47,159 nt of DNA from Halobacteriovoraceae bacterium (GTDB lineage: Bacteria; Bdellovibrionota; Bacteriovoracia; Bacteriovoracales; Bacteriovoracaceae), in the NCBI GenBank assembly GCA_002706205.1, contig PAKC01000061.1:57500-104658 (forward strand), given 5' to 3'. Under the pieces are notes generated by a model, which worked only from the letters and a program-made list of their open reading frames with translations, had not been told where the DNA came from and searched no databases. Position numbers and translations under genes: made by a program. Below, in pieces: positions 18,544 through 28,842 of this stretch (position 1 is the first letter of the stretch; each line of letters begins with the position of its first letter).

Positions 18544-20049
18544 ATGACTGCTAAAGTAACACAAAAAGAAATCAACGATAAACTATGGACATGTTGTGAT
18601 GTCTTTAGAGGCAACATTTCAGCAAACGTTTACAAGGACTATATTCTAGTTATGTTATTCGTAAAATACTTATCAGATATTTACGAATCTAAAGAAGAAA
18701 AACTCATTGAAAAATACAAAGGTGATATGGCCAAGGTCGATAAAATTATGGCCAGAGAAAGATTTTCAATTCCAAAGGGAACCCACTTTAAAGATCTTTA
18801 TGCGAAACGAGAAGAAAGCAATATAGGTGAAATCATTCAAACAGCTTTGAAAAAGATTGAAGAATCAAATATCGAAAAACTTGAAGGTATTTTCAGAAAT
18901 GTAGACTTTGATGATGCAAGACTTCTTGGTGATACAACTCAAAGGCAAAGGATCATTCAGGATCTACTTGTAATTTTTAACAGTGATATTCTCAATCTAC
19001 GACCAGAGCATGTTGGTAATTTAGACGTTATTGGAAATGCTTATGAATATCTAATCGGTAAGTTTGCTGCTGGTGCGGGGGCAAGTTCTGGTGAATATTA
19101 CACACCTCCAGAAGTGTCGACATTAATGGCAAAGATTTTACAACCAAAAGTTGGTGATAGGATTTGTGATCCTACATGTGGTTCAGGCTCACTACTATTA
19201 AAATGTGCAAAAGAGATTAAAGACAATTTGAAAAGTGATGATTTTTCTCTATATGGTCAAGAAAATGTCGGAGAAACTTACGCTCTTTGTAGAATGAATA
19301 TGTATCTTCATGAGGTTGATAATGCTGAAATTAAGTGGGGTGATACTATTCGTACTCCGAAGCTATTGGAAAATGATAAACTCATGAAATTCAATATTGT
19401 AACAGCTAATCCTCCTTTCTCTCTAGACAAGTGGGGGGCAGATAATGCTGCTAATGATAAATTCGGAAGGTTCCACAGAGGGATTCCTCCCAAGTCAAAA
19501 GGAGATTATGCTTTTGTTACACACATGATTGAGACCTTAGATGATAAAGATGGAAGGATGACAGTTGTTGTGCCTCATGGTGTATTATTCCGAGGAAGCT
19601 CTGAAGGGAAAATAAGGAAAAAATTTGTTGAAGATAATTTGTTGGATACCGTTATTGGTCTTCCTGCAAACTTATTTTTTGGAACAGGTATACCAGCAGT
19701 TATATTGGTCTTTAAAAAGAATAAAAAAAATAAGGATATCTTGTTTATAGATGCTTCTAAGGGATTTGAAGATAACAAAAATCAAAACAAACTCCGAGAA
19801 TCAGATATTGATAAGATATTAAGCGCATATTCTACAAGGGAAAATCAAGACAAATATTCCTATTTAGCAACTTTCGAAGAAGTTAAAGATAATGAATTTA
19901 ATCTAAATATACCTCGTTATGTAGACACATTTGAAGAAGAAGAAGAGGTTGATTTAAGTGCTGTACAAGAAGAAATTTCAAAGCTTGAGCAGAGATTATT
20001 TGAAATTCAAAAGAAGATGAAATCATCTCTGACAGAATTAGGATTATAA
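18544..20049 (+). CDS. hsdM: Type I restriction-modification methyltransferase subunit
   Basis: SGEYYTPPEVSTLMAKIL, DPTCGSGSLLLKC, NPPFSLDKWG. Confidence 0.95.
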   Translation: MTAKVTQKEINDKLWTCCDVFRGNISANVYKDYILVMLFVKYLSDIYESKEEKLIEKYKGDMAKVDKIMARERFSIPKGTHFKDLYAKREESNIGEIIQTALKKIEESNIEKLEGIFRNVDFDDARLLGDTTQRQRIIQDLLVIFNSDILNLRPEHVGNLDVIGNAYEYLIGKFAAGAGASSGEYYTPPEVSTLMAKILQPKVGDRICDPTCGSGSLLLKCAKEIKDNLKSDDFSLYGQENVGETYALCRMNMYLHEVDNAEIKWGDTIRTPKLLENDKLMKFNIVTANPPFSLDKWGADNAANDKFGRFHRGIPPKSKGDYAFVTHMIETLDDKDGRMTVVVPHGVLFRGSSEGKIRKKFVEDNLLDTVIGLPANLFFGTGIPAVILVFKKNKKNKDILFIDASKGFEDNKNQNKLRESDIDKILSAYSTRENQDKYSYLATFEEVKDNEFNLNIPRYVDTFEEEEEVDLSAVQEEISKLEQRLFEIQKKMKSSLTELGL

Positions 20050-20059
20050 GGAGAGCACT

Positions 20060-21295
20060 ATGTATTTTTCAAAACCAGAAGATTGGGTTGAAAAGAAAAT
20101 TGGAGCTCTCGTATTAGAACGAAAAACAGGCCTAAATATTAAGCCAAGCCAATTTTCTAAAAATAAAAATGACTATACTGTTATACACAAGGGGGATATT
20201 CAGGCTAATGGTAAAATTCTTTTAACAGAAAGAGATAGTAGACATGTGGATGAACAAACATTTAAGGATTCACCTGGAAGTGTTGTTGATAATTCCTACC
20301 TTGTCGTAACATTGAGAGACTTGGTTCCTACTGCTCCAACATTAGGTTTAATTTCTTCATTACCCATTGGTAAAGGATTGTTGGCACAAGGAACTTATGG
20401 ATTCCTTGTCGATGATAATGTCGTTGATAAATCTTTTCTTATTCATTTCTCTAATAGTTATGAATATAGAAAGACTATGAAAAGGCTATGTGTTGGAAGT
20501 ACACAGGTTCACTTGAGAAGCACAGAGTTTTTTGATTTAAAGATCCCATTTCCTTGTCTAAAAGAACAAAAGGCAATATCTAATTTTCTTTCTATGTGGG
20601 ATGATCAAATAGATGTCTTGGGGAATTTGTTACTTCAGAAAAGAAAAAGGAAAAAGGTAATAGCCCAGAATATATTTGATGAAAAAATTAAATTAAAAAG
20701 TTATTCCGGAAAGTGGAAAGAAAAGAAGTTAGGTGACGTTGGAGAATGTATAAGAGGACTAACTTACTCACCTGACAATATATCCTCAGACGGACTTTTG
20801 GTTCTAAGATCATCCAATATAAGAAATTCTAGATTGAGTTTTATAGATAATGTTTACGTAGACATGGAGTTGGATGAGAAATATTACACTCAACAGAATG
20901 ATATTTTGCTTTGTGTAAGAAATGGGTCAAGAAGGTTAATTGGGAAAAGTGCTTTAGTTACAAAGGCTATATCAAACACAACTCATGGTGCATTTATGTC
21001 AATATTTAGATCAAAGCATGGAAGGTTTATATATCAACTCTTTCAATCAAATGAATTTTTCAAACAAGTTAATCGTAACCTTGGAGCCACAATTAATTCT
21101 ATTAATAATTCAGACTTAATTAAGTTTAAATTCAAGTTTCCTACGGAAGGTGAGATGAAAGACATTGTAGAGCTTTTAGAAGGATTAGATCGTGAAATTG
21201 ATGTAATTGAAAGGTTAAAAAGTAAAGTTGAATTTCAAAAAGCTGGAATAATGCAAGAGTTAATAACAGGGAAAAAAAGACTAAAGATTTCTTAA
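20060..21295 (+). CDS. hsdS: Type I restriction-modification specificity subunit (two TRDs)
   Basis: 411 aa with two TRD/helix modules (LRSTEFFDLKIPFPCLKEQKAISNFL and INSINNSDLIKFKFKFP). Confidence 0.9.
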   Translation: MYFSKPEDWVEKKIGALVLERKTGLNIKPSQFSKNKNDYTVIHKGDIQANGKILLTERDSRHVDEQTFKDSPGSVVDNSYLVVTLRDLVPTAPTLGLISSLPIGKGLLAQGTYGFLVDDNVVDKSFLIHFSNSYEYRKTMKRLCVGSTQVHLRSTEFFDLKIPFPCLKEQKAISNFLSMWDDQIDVLGNLLLQKRKRKKVIAQNIFDEKIKLKSYSGKWKEKKLGDVGECIRGLTYSPDNISSDGLLVLRSSNIRNSRLSFIDNVYVDMELDEKYYTQQNDILLCVRNGSRRLIGKSALVTKAISNTTHGAFMSIFRSKHGRFIYQLFQSNEFFKQVNRNLGATINSINNSDLIKFKFKFPTEGEMKDIVELLEGLDREIDVIERLKSKVEFQKAGIMQELITGKKRLKIS

Positions 21296-21297
21296 CC

Positions 21298-21322
21298 AAA
21301 GGGAGCTAAAGCTCCCTTTTTT
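21298..21322 (+). terminator. Intrinsic terminator between hsdS and hsdR
   Basis: AAAGGGAGC-TAAA-GCTCCCTTTTTT. Confidence 0.85.
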
Positions 21323-21389
21323 ACCTTTAAGATCCATAACTCTTATTGCATAATATTATGTGTTAAATGATTAAAGTAAGAAGGATCTT

Positions 21390-24300
21390 ATGCATAGTTC
21401 TCCGGACACTAAGGAAAAGTTTTCGTCCCAAATACCAGCAGCTAAATTGTTTCAACAAATTGGTTACAAGTATCTCACTCCAGGAGAAGCGAATGACCAG
21501 AGGCGTAATACAACAAAAAATGTTCTCCTTTACGATATCTTATCAACATCGCTAAAAAATCTTCCCTGTAACCAAATTGAACATAATGGAGAACTTGTCA
21601 CTCCACCAGATGACTTAATTAGAAATGCAATTAAGCATATTGATCATCCTTCCACAGAAAATTTAATTAATGATAATAAAGAGCTTTATAACAAGCTCGT
21701 ACTTGGTGAAACTTTTAAAGGTACAATCGATGGCCAAGAGGTTTCTAAACACATTCGTTATCTCGACTTTTCTGAGGAAGGCAGAGAAAAGAATGAACTT
21801 CACTTTACTGAAGAGTACTCAGTCTTAAGAACAGGTATTGATAAAGACTATCGTCCTGATATTGTTTGTTTCATTAATGGAATTCCTCTAATTATTATTG
21901 AGAATAAAAGAAGAGGAAAAGGGCAAATCTTCAAAGGAATTGAAGACCATATTAAAAAACAGCAAGATGATGGGATTAAAAGATTATATGTTTACTCACA
22001 AATTTTGCTTTCTATGTGTGGTAACAGAGCAAGATATGGTGCTCTTGGTGCTACAGTAAAATTCTGGAAAGGATGGAATGAAGATCCAGATAATGAAAAA
22101 ATAGAACTTCCTAAGCTTGAAGGTATTATTCAGACTGAGCCACCAAAAGAGTTTAAAGAAAGTCTTTTCTCTTGGCGAAATGATGGTGACCTTGATGAGA
22201 TGGAAAAACAGTGGAGTAATATAATTGCTGCTACAGAGCAAGATAAGCTTATTTACTTCATGCTAAGAAGGGATCGAATTCTAAGAGAATTGAGTTCATA
22301 TATAGTTTATGAGGGCGATACTAAAATTCTTGCAAGACATTATCAGTTCTTTGGGGTTGAAAAAGCCTTGGAAAAGATAAGTAGGCTTGATGAAAATGGT
22401 GTCCGTGAAGGTGGGCTTTTTTGGCATACGACTGGTTCAGGTAAATCTTTAACAATGGTTATGCTTGCCAAGAGTATTTTTGAGTCCGGACGATTCAAAG
22501 ATCCAAGAGTCGTTTTAGTAACAGATAGAGTTCATTTGGATTCAAATGTTTATGATGCCTTTCATGATTGTGGATTCAATATTAAAAAAGTAAAGCGTGG
22601 CCAAGCTGAAAAGACATCCAAAATAATTTTAGATCGTAATTATAAGGTGCTTTCAACTGTTATTGATCGATTGGAGAACCCTCTTAAATCATTTAAAGCA
22701 ATTGATGATTCAGATGAAACATTTATATTTGTTGATGAGGCACATAGAACTCATTCTGAGGTAAGTCATAAACGAGCGATCATGAGGGCTGTGTTTCCAA
22801 AAGCTTCGGTTATAGGATTTACTGGAACACCTGTCGTTAAAAAAAATAATAACTCTGTAGAGCTTTATGGTGGTTGGATTCATAAACATACTATGGATAA
22901 AGCTCTTGAAGAGGGAGATGTATCAAGAATAATCTATTCGAATAGACACTGTCCTCTAGATGGAGATGACAAGAGTTTAGAACGATGGTTTGAGAGACGT
23001 ACAGAACAAATGAGTACAGATGCTCAAACAAAAATCAGAAAAATTTTTAAGAGTCAGGATGAAGTATTAAAGGCTTCGACCCGAAGGGCAGAGATTGCTT
23101 ATGATATTTCAGTCCATTTCAAAGCAAACTATCGTGTTGATGAAGATAAAGTAGGTCTAAAAGGGATATTTGCGACCTCATCCAAATATGAAGCATTAAA
23201 ATACACTCAGCTCTTAGAGGATAATGGCATATCAGCTAATCTTGTGATTTCAGACAGCTCCGAAAACGAGGGAGAGGTTACTCTAAGAAAAAATGAAAAA
23301 GAAGAAATTCAGAAATATTGGAAAGAAATCGTTGAAAATAAATATGGCGGGGAAGATAAGTATAACGACCATATTTTAAATGCTTTTAAGCACAAAAGAG
23401 AACCTGAGATCATTGTCGTTGTTGATAAATTACTCACTGGATTTAACAATCCCCGTGCAGCAGTTCTTTATACAGATAAAAGATTGAAAGATGATAAAGT
23501 ATTACAGGCCATTGCTAGAGTAAATAGAGTCTTTCCTGGAAAAGAATATGGTGAGGTTGTCGATTATAGAAATATTATCGGAAGCGTAACTTCAGCCATT
23601 GAATTTTATAGAAAACTAGAAGATGAGGGATACGATCCTGAAGAAATAAAAGGTGCTATTTTTGATGTCGAATCGGAAATTGAAGATCTAGACCAGTTAT
23701 TAGAAAATGTTTGGGCTTGCTTTCCTGAAGACAGTGCCACATTTAAAAGAGGTGATCAAACATTAATGGTTGCTCACTTACTATCCAAAGAGCCATATGA
23801 AGCCTTTATGATTGCCTTAAAGAAGTTTCACTACAAATATAAACTTGCAAGAGGCTTCTATAAGTGGGTTAAAGAAACTTCTCCAGAAAAACAAGAAAAA
23901 ATAAAATCTGATTTTAAATACTTTATTGCAATTAGGGCCGAGGCAGAAGATGAACTTGGTGGTAATGATGGCGTTACATATGCTGATCTAGTAGATGATA
24001 TTAGAAAATTTGTTGAGGATAAGATTAGTGCTGATCCACCAGTAGTCAAATTAGATAAAGTAGAAATTTTCTCTAAAGAGTACGAGGATAGAAATAAGAA
24101 AAAGAAGTCAAAACGTTCTCAAGCAGATTCAATTCGTGTAAGACTAAAAAACTATTTTGAAGAAAATTGGGATGATGACCCAATTCTTGGAGAAAAGATT
24201 AGTGATATTATTAACCAAACCTATGAAGACTTTCATAATCAACTCATCGATGACATTGAATACTTCAATAGAATGGAAGACTATTTAAAAAGAACTAAGG

Positions 24301-24605
24301 AAGGTACAACATTTACCTATCCTGAAGGGATTGGTGGAGAGCCTGAATTAGTCGCTTATTACAATATATTCAAAGAAGAGGGTATCAAGTTAAGTGATGC
24401 TGAGTATTTGAAATTAGTTGTTAAGATTCAAACAATCATTTCAAATTTGAAAAAAGTCGATTGGGTTAGAAAAAACGATACAAATGATATGGAAAAAGCA
24501 CTATTAGAGGAGGTCATTTGGGATCTAGATCTTGAATTAGGAGATAGAGAAGACCATGTGATTGGAGAAATTATTAATAGAGCAAAAAGGTATCAAGGTC
24601 GTTAA
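21390..24605 (+). CDS. hsdR: Type I restriction endonuclease motor subunit
   Basis: IENKRRGKGQ nuclease region, GLFWHTTGSGKSLTMVMLAK Walker A, FVDEAHRTHS, GFTGTP, IARVNRVFPGKEYGEVVDY. Confidence 0.95.
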   Translation: MHSSPDTKEKFSSQIPAAKLFQQIGYKYLTPGEANDQRRNTTKNVLLYDILSTSLKNLPCNQIEHNGELVTPPDDLIRNAIKHIDHPSTENLINDNKELYNKLVLGETFKGTIDGQEVSKHIRYLDFSEEGREKNELHFTEEYSVLRTGIDKDYRPDIVCFINGIPLIIIENKRRGKGQIFKGIEDHIKKQQDDGIKRLYVYSQILLSMCGNRARYGALGATVKFWKGWNEDPDNEKIELPKLEGIIQTEPPKEFKESLFSWRNDGDLDEMEKQWSNIIAATEQDKLIYFMLRRDRILRELSSYIVYEGDTKILARHYQFFGVEKALEKISRLDENGVREGGLFWHTTGSGKSLTMVMLAKSIFESGRFKDPRVVLVTDRVHLDSNVYDAFHDCGFNIKKVKRGQAEKTSKIILDRNYKVLSTVIDRLENPLKSFKAIDDSDETFIFVDEAHRTHSEVSHKRAIMRAVFPKASVIGFTGTPVVKKNNNSVELYGGWIHKHTMDKALEEGDVSRIIYSNRHCPLDGDDKSLERWFERRTEQMSTDAQTKIRKIFKSQDEVLKASTRRAEIAYDISVHFKANYRVDEDKVGLKGIFATSSKYEALKYTQLLEDNGISANLVISDSSENEGEVTLRKNEKEEIQKYWKEIVENKYGGEDKYNDHILNAFKHKREPEIIVVVDKLLTGFNNPRAAVLYTDKRLKDDKVLQAIARVNRVFPGKEYGEVVDYRNIIGSVTSAIEFYRKLEDEGYDPEEIKGAIFDVESEIEDLDQLLENVWACFPEDSATFKRGDQTLMVAHLLSKEPYEAFMIALKKFHYKYKLARGFYKWVKETSPEKQEKIKSDFKYFIAIRAEAEDELGGNDGVTYADLVDDIRKFVEDKISADPPVVKLDKVEIFSKEYEDRNKKKKSKRSQADSIRVRLKNYFEENWDDDPILGEKISDIINQTYEDFHNQLIDDIEYFNRMEDYLKRTKEGTTFTYPEGIGGEPELVAYYNIFKEEGIKLSDAEYLKLVVKIQTIISNLKKVDWVRKNDTNDMEKALLEEVIWDLDLELGDREDHVIGEIINRAKRYQGR

Positions 24606-25312
24606 TGAAAAAAGTTATTCTAGGAAATTTATCATTCAACGTTGAGTTAACTTCTAATGATCGAAGAAAGTTTTCAGTAGAAGTAACTGGGCGTCGTTCT
24701 ATTTTAGTTTCAGCTCCTCCTGAAGCAAGATGGATTGATGTAAGAGAAAGAATTCTCAAAAAAGAAAAATGGATTTTAAGACGAGAGAGTGCTTTACAGG
24801 ACTTACCTTTGTTAATTCCTCAGCGAAAAGTTGAAACAGGGGAAGGATTTTACCTTTTGGGACATCAGTATCGTATTCGAGTTAAATCTGGTGTGAATGA
24901 TGTGTTGTTGAGAGGAAATGAAATTTTGATCACATGTGACTCAGAGTCTATGGCCAAGGATGTTTTAGCTGATTGGTTGATTGATTATACAAATGATTAT
25001 CTTGAAGATGTATTTATAAATTGCTTGCAAAAGTTTCAATTAAAATTAGATTGTTCTGTTACTCCAAGATTAATGATCAAAAAGATGAAGCGCAGATGGG
25101 GATCTTGCTCCCCTAATAATCTCATCACCTTGAATACTGAACTTATTGCTGCCCACCCTAAATGCATTGAATATGTTATTTATCACGAACTATGTCACAC
25201 TATTCATTTGGATCATTCTAAAGACTTTTACAATGCACTTGAACGAATGATCCCTAATTATGAAGAGCAGAAGTATAAGTTAGATACAACTACCCAACTG
25301 ACAGAACTGTGA
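24605..25312 (+). CDS. YgjP-like (DUF45/M48-type) metallopeptidase
   Basis: KKMKRRWGSCSPNNLITLNTELIAAHPKCIEYVIYHELCHTIHLDHSKDFY; overlaps hsdR stop. Confidence 0.9.
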   Translation: MKKVILGNLSFNVELTSNDRRKFSVEVTGRRSILVSAPPEARWIDVRERILKKEKWILRRESALQDLPLLIPQRKVETGEGFYLLGHQYRIRVKSGVNDVLLRGNEILITCDSESMAKDVLADWLIDYTNDYLEDVFINCLQKFQLKLDCSVTPRLMIKKMKRRWGSCSPNNLITLNTELIAAHPKCIEYVIYHELCHTIHLDHSKDFYNALERMIPNYEEQKYKLDTTTQLTEL

Positions 25313-26209
25313 TTATTTCTTTTTTCCAAAAGTTGGGGGCTCCCAAGGGAAATTATCAACGCCACCGTAGCTATAGTTCTTTTCTTCAATATCATATGGG
25401 TTATTTGAATTATCCTCATAATCAGCTTGATTAACAGTTTCGTCATCCCATAAAAGAGTTAAAACTTGGTCGTGCGAGTTTAGAGGCATAGACCATTCAT
25501 AAAGTTCCGAATCTTTTGTAACATTAACTCCTGATATCCATGTATCAGCGCTAAGTAATTCGAAGTCATTATTTATTTCGAGTCCCTTCATTGCTTTTGA
25601 GGCATAACTGAAATCTGATAGAACTCGAGACTCATTCATTTGAAGACTGTATCGGAATGTTTTAGATGGCTTATAGAATTGAATCATATTATTCTTTGAT
25701 ACTACTAAGCAGCATGCTGCTTTACTTTTTTCTATATATTTAAATATTGTAGATAATAAAGAGACTTCAAACTTACTTGATACTTCTTTGATTATGTCCC
25801 AAGATGGCTCATGATAATTAAAAAGGTCTTTTATTAGAAAGTTAGGAAGTAATATCTCTGAAGCAAACTTGTCTGCACGTGCTTCAATATCAGTTGTTTG
25901 GTTACTATTATCTCCAATCATATTTTTAGTACATCTAAAGGCTTTAAGTTCACCAAAACTTACATCATTATTGAAGTGCCCTAATTCATGAGATACAGAA
26001 AATTTTCTTCTTGGAAGGTAAGTTTGTTTCGAGTCTAGGCCAATTTTAGCATTTTGTCCGTTGAATAATAAAACACCTTCTAGGCCATCAAAAGGGGCTT
26101 CAAAGATTTCTATACCTAAACTTTCGCAAATTTCAAATGGATCAATAGGGTATGTGTTTATACCAAGATCCTCTAAGAAATATTTTGCAGATAACTCTAT
26201 ATCATTCAT
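25313..26209 (-). CDS. ImmA/IrrE-family metallopeptidase (CapP-like CBASS regulator)
   Basis: RRKFSVSHELGHF zinc motif; paired with XRE gene and divergent from CBASS genes. Confidence 0.85.
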   Translation of the reverse strand: MNDIELSAKYFLEDLGINTYPIDPFEICESLGIEIFEAPFDGLEGVLLFNGQNAKIGLDSKQTYLPRRKFSVSHELGHFNNDVSFGELKAFRCTKNMIGDNSNQTTDIEARADKFASEILLPNFLIKDLFNYHEPSWDIIKEVSSKFEVSLLSTIFKYIEKSKAACCLVVSKNNMIQFYKPSKTFRYSLQMNESRVLSDFSYASKAMKGLEINNDFELLSADTWISGVNVTKDSELYEWSMPLNSHDQVLTLLWDDETVNQADYEDNSNNPYDIEEKNYSYGGVDNFPWEPPTFGKKK

Positions 26210-26546
26210 TAACTTTAGACCGATGCTTGAAAAATTCCATTTGTTCTTTTAGTATTTCTCTATCTTGCTCACTAAGTTCTTTAAATCCTCTATAAAACTC
26301 CTCCCATTCACTATTAACTTTGTATTCGTTTTCTTCGTCAGATTTGCCAACAAGAAAATCAATGGATACTTCAAGTACGCTAGCCAACTTTTGAAGGATC
26401 GGTAAGTTTGGTTTTCTGGTACCTTTTTCGAATTGATTTGCTGCAGCAGGTGTAATCCCTGCATTTCTGGCCATTTCGGCTTGTGACCAATTTTTTCGTT
26501 CTCTTAGTTCTTTTAACCTAATACTGAATATATCGTTTTCAGTCAT
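26202..26546 (-). CDS. XRE-family HTH repressor (CapH-like CBASS regulator)
   Basis: RLKELRERKNWSQAEMARNAGITPAAANQFEKGTRKPNLPILQKLA; overlaps ImmA/IrrE-type gene. Confidence 0.85.
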   Translation of the reverse strand: MTENDIFSIRLKELRERKNWSQAEMARNAGITPAAANQFEKGTRKPNLPILQKLASVLEVSIDFLVGKSDEENEYKVNSEWEEFYRGFKELSEQDREILKEQMEFFKHRSKVNE

Positions 26547-26612
26547 ATTGAACTCCTTTAATGTCTTTTCAGTATGTTATCAGAATAATTCATCTTGGTC
26601 TATAACAAAATG

Positions 26613-26627
26613 ATAATGAATCATTAT
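26613..26627. promoter_or_regulatory. Candidate operator in the capH-capV divergent promoter region
   Basis: Perfect dyad ATAATGA-A-TCATTAT. Confidence 0.5.
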
Positions 26628-26693
26628 TTTATAGTTGATTTTTATATATCGTTATCATATAGTTAATGATGTAAGATATTTTGTTAATACATA

Positions 26694-27626
26694 ATGGAGT
26701 GTTCAGTGAGTAGTGATTTTAGAATATTGACGATCGATGGAGGGGGAATAAGAGGTGTTGTACCAGCCCATATATTAGACTGCCTCTCTACAAGGCTTAA
26801 AGTTAACATTAAAAATAACTTTCAAATGTTTGCCGGAACAAGTACTGGTTCAATCATTGCTGCTGGCCTTGTGTGCGATGTGGACACAACAAAAATACTT
26901 AATTTATATAAAGAAAAAGGGCCGCTAATTTTTAAAAGCAAACCTTCTATACTTCCTGAAAAATTAAAATTTGGTTTTAAAAGTCTCTATGACAATAGCG
27001 GTCTTATGGAAGTCCTAAAAGAAGTATTTCAAGACTTAAAACTAGGGGATATTTCAACACCTTTACTATTACCTTCAACAGATATCGGAAATGGTAATGT
27101 TCATGTTTTTAAATCTTCATACTCTAATGACTTTACTCGAGATAAAGATGTATATGTAAGAGATGCAGTACTCGCTTCGTGTAGTGCTCCCATCTATTTT
27201 GATCCAGCTAATCTTAGTGAATATGCTCTTGCTGATGGGGGACTGTGGGCAAACAATCCATCTCTTTGTGCATTTATTGATGCCCAAAGACGTCTTAGTA
27301 TTCCTATGGATAATATAAAAGTCTTTTCTGTTGGAACTGGCCATGAAAATACTTTTTATGGCACAAATACTAAAAAGAACTGGGGTTTTATAAATGGATG
27401 GAAGGGAAAAGATTTTATAAGCTTTATTCTGTCACTGCAATCTCAATCCACACATAATTATCTTCAATTAATGATGAAGCCTGAAAACTTACTGCGAATT
27501 AACTTTGAATCAGATTTATCTCTGCCTCTTGATAATTATAGTGCGATTAAGGATTTAATTTCCAAGGCTGACAAAGAATTTACACACAACACTGAAAATA
27601 TAAAGAAATTTCTAGAGATTAAATAA
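26694..27626 (+). CDS. capV: Patatin-like phospholipase, CBASS effector (CapV-like)
   Basis: DGGGIRGVVPAHIL, GTSTG (GxSxG), ADGGLWANNPS; followed by CD-NTase. Confidence 0.9.
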   Translation: MECSVSSDFRILTIDGGGIRGVVPAHILDCLSTRLKVNIKNNFQMFAGTSTGSIIAAGLVCDVDTTKILNLYKEKGPLIFKSKPSILPEKLKFGFKSLYDNSGLMEVLKEVFQDLKLGDISTPLLLPSTDIGNGNVHVFKSSYSNDFTRDKDVYVRDAVLASCSAPIYFDPANLSEYALADGGLWANNPSLCAFIDAQRRLSIPMDNIKVFSVGTGHENTFYGTNTKKNWGFINGWKGKDFISFILSLQSQSTHNYLQLMMKPENLLRINFESDLSLPLDNYSAIKDLISKADKEFTHNTENIKKFLEIK

Positions 27627-27636
27627 GGAGATACCA

Positions 27637-28842
27637 GTGAACTCAGATGAAAAAAAGAAACAAATTATTAAAAAATTAATTGATAGATTAGAGCTACCTG
27701 ATGGAGCGTATGATCTAGCAGTAAAACGTTATCAAGATTTGGGGGAGTGGTTTGACAGAGACGAATCGACTCTAAAGGAATATAAACCACATATTTTTCC
27801 TCAGGGATCTTTTAGGTTAGGGACAGCAATAAAACCTAACTCTGGTGATGAATACGATTTAGATATCGCTTGTAAATTAACGGCAGGGATAGATAAAAGT
27901 ACACATACCCAGAAAGATCTTAAGACCAAAGTAGGTACCGAATTAGAAGCTTATATAAAAGCTAGAAATATCAAAGAAAAACTTGAAGAAAAACATCGTT
28001 GCTGGAGAGCAAACTATCAAGACTCTTTAAACTTTCATATGGATATTGTTCCATGTATTCCAGAATCAACGAATAGAAGAAAAAAAATCTATGATTCATT
28101 AATAAAACATGGTGCAGATGATTCAATTGCAGTTAGTCGTTCAGAGTTAACAGTTTCTATAACTGATGACAGAGACGATAATTACGAACAAATTTCGGAT
28201 GATTGGAAAATAAGCAATCCAGAAGGATATGCACAATGGTTTGAATCAACAATGAATAGAGCGATGAAGTTTGATTTATTAGAAAAATCAGCTCAAGTTG
28301 ATGAGGTTCCCTTATTTAAAAGAAAAACACCTCTTCAAAGAGTCATCCAATTATTAAAAAAACATAGAGACTTAATGTTCGAGGAAGATAAAGACTCTAA
28401 ACCAATATCAATAATCCTAACGACTTTAGCTGCTAAGGCGTATAAGGGGGAACAGGATTTTCATACTGCATTATCAAACATTCTAGATGAAATGGGAAAA
28501 CTTGTTAACAATACTTCGCCAAGAGTTCCAAATCCTGTCGATCCAAATGAAGACTTTGCAGATCGTTGGGCAATGGAAAAATATAGTCATCTTAACCTTG
28601 AAAATAATTTTTGGAACTGGTTGCAACAGGCAAAAAGAGATCTACAGCTTATGTTAGATTCTAATGATTCTCAATTTATATCAAAGCATGCACAGCAAAG
28701 ATTTGGTATAAGGCTAGATGAGAATGATCTTGCTAAGTCTTTAGGTTTTAATTCTGCGCCAGCAGTTCATGTGAAACCAAAACATCATCATGTTGAAGAT
28801 GAGAGTAAGCCTTGGAGTTTTGTTGTTAAAGATGAAAAGTAA
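27637..28842 (+). CDS. CBASS CD-NTase (cGAS/DncV-like nucleotidyltransferase)
   Basis: FPQGSFRLGTAIKPNSGDEYDLDIACKL (GS...DxD) and FHMDIVPCIPE third carboxylate. Confidence 0.92.
   Translation: MNSDEKKKQIIKKLIDRLELPDGAYDLAVKRYQDLGEWFDRDESTLKEYKPHIFPQGSFRLGTAIKPNSGDEYDLDIACKLTAGIDKSTHTQKDLKTKVGTELEAYIKARNIKEKLEEKHRCWRANYQDSLNFHMDIVPCIPESTNRRKKIYDSLIKHGADDSIAVSRSELTVSITDDRDDNYEQISDDWKISNPEGYAQWFESTMNRAMKFDLLEKSAQVDEVPLFKRKTPLQRVIQLLKKHRDLMFEEDKDSKPISIILTTLAAKAYKGEQDFHTALSNILDEMGKLVNNTSPRVPNPVDPNEDFADRWAMEKYSHLNLENNFWNWLQQAKRDLQLMLDSNDSQFISKHAQQRFGIRLDENDLAKSLGFNSAPAVHVKPKHHHVEDESKPWSFVVKDEK

Noticed and set aside
21367-21555. 62-aa plus-strand ORF overlapping the hsdR start
   Set aside because: Out-of-frame overlap with hsdR N-terminus, no domain or good RBS advantage
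25313-26546. ImmA/ImmR-type ICE excision regulators
   Set aside because: Possible, but the divergent position directly against capV/CD-NTase fits CapP/CapH CBASS regulation better
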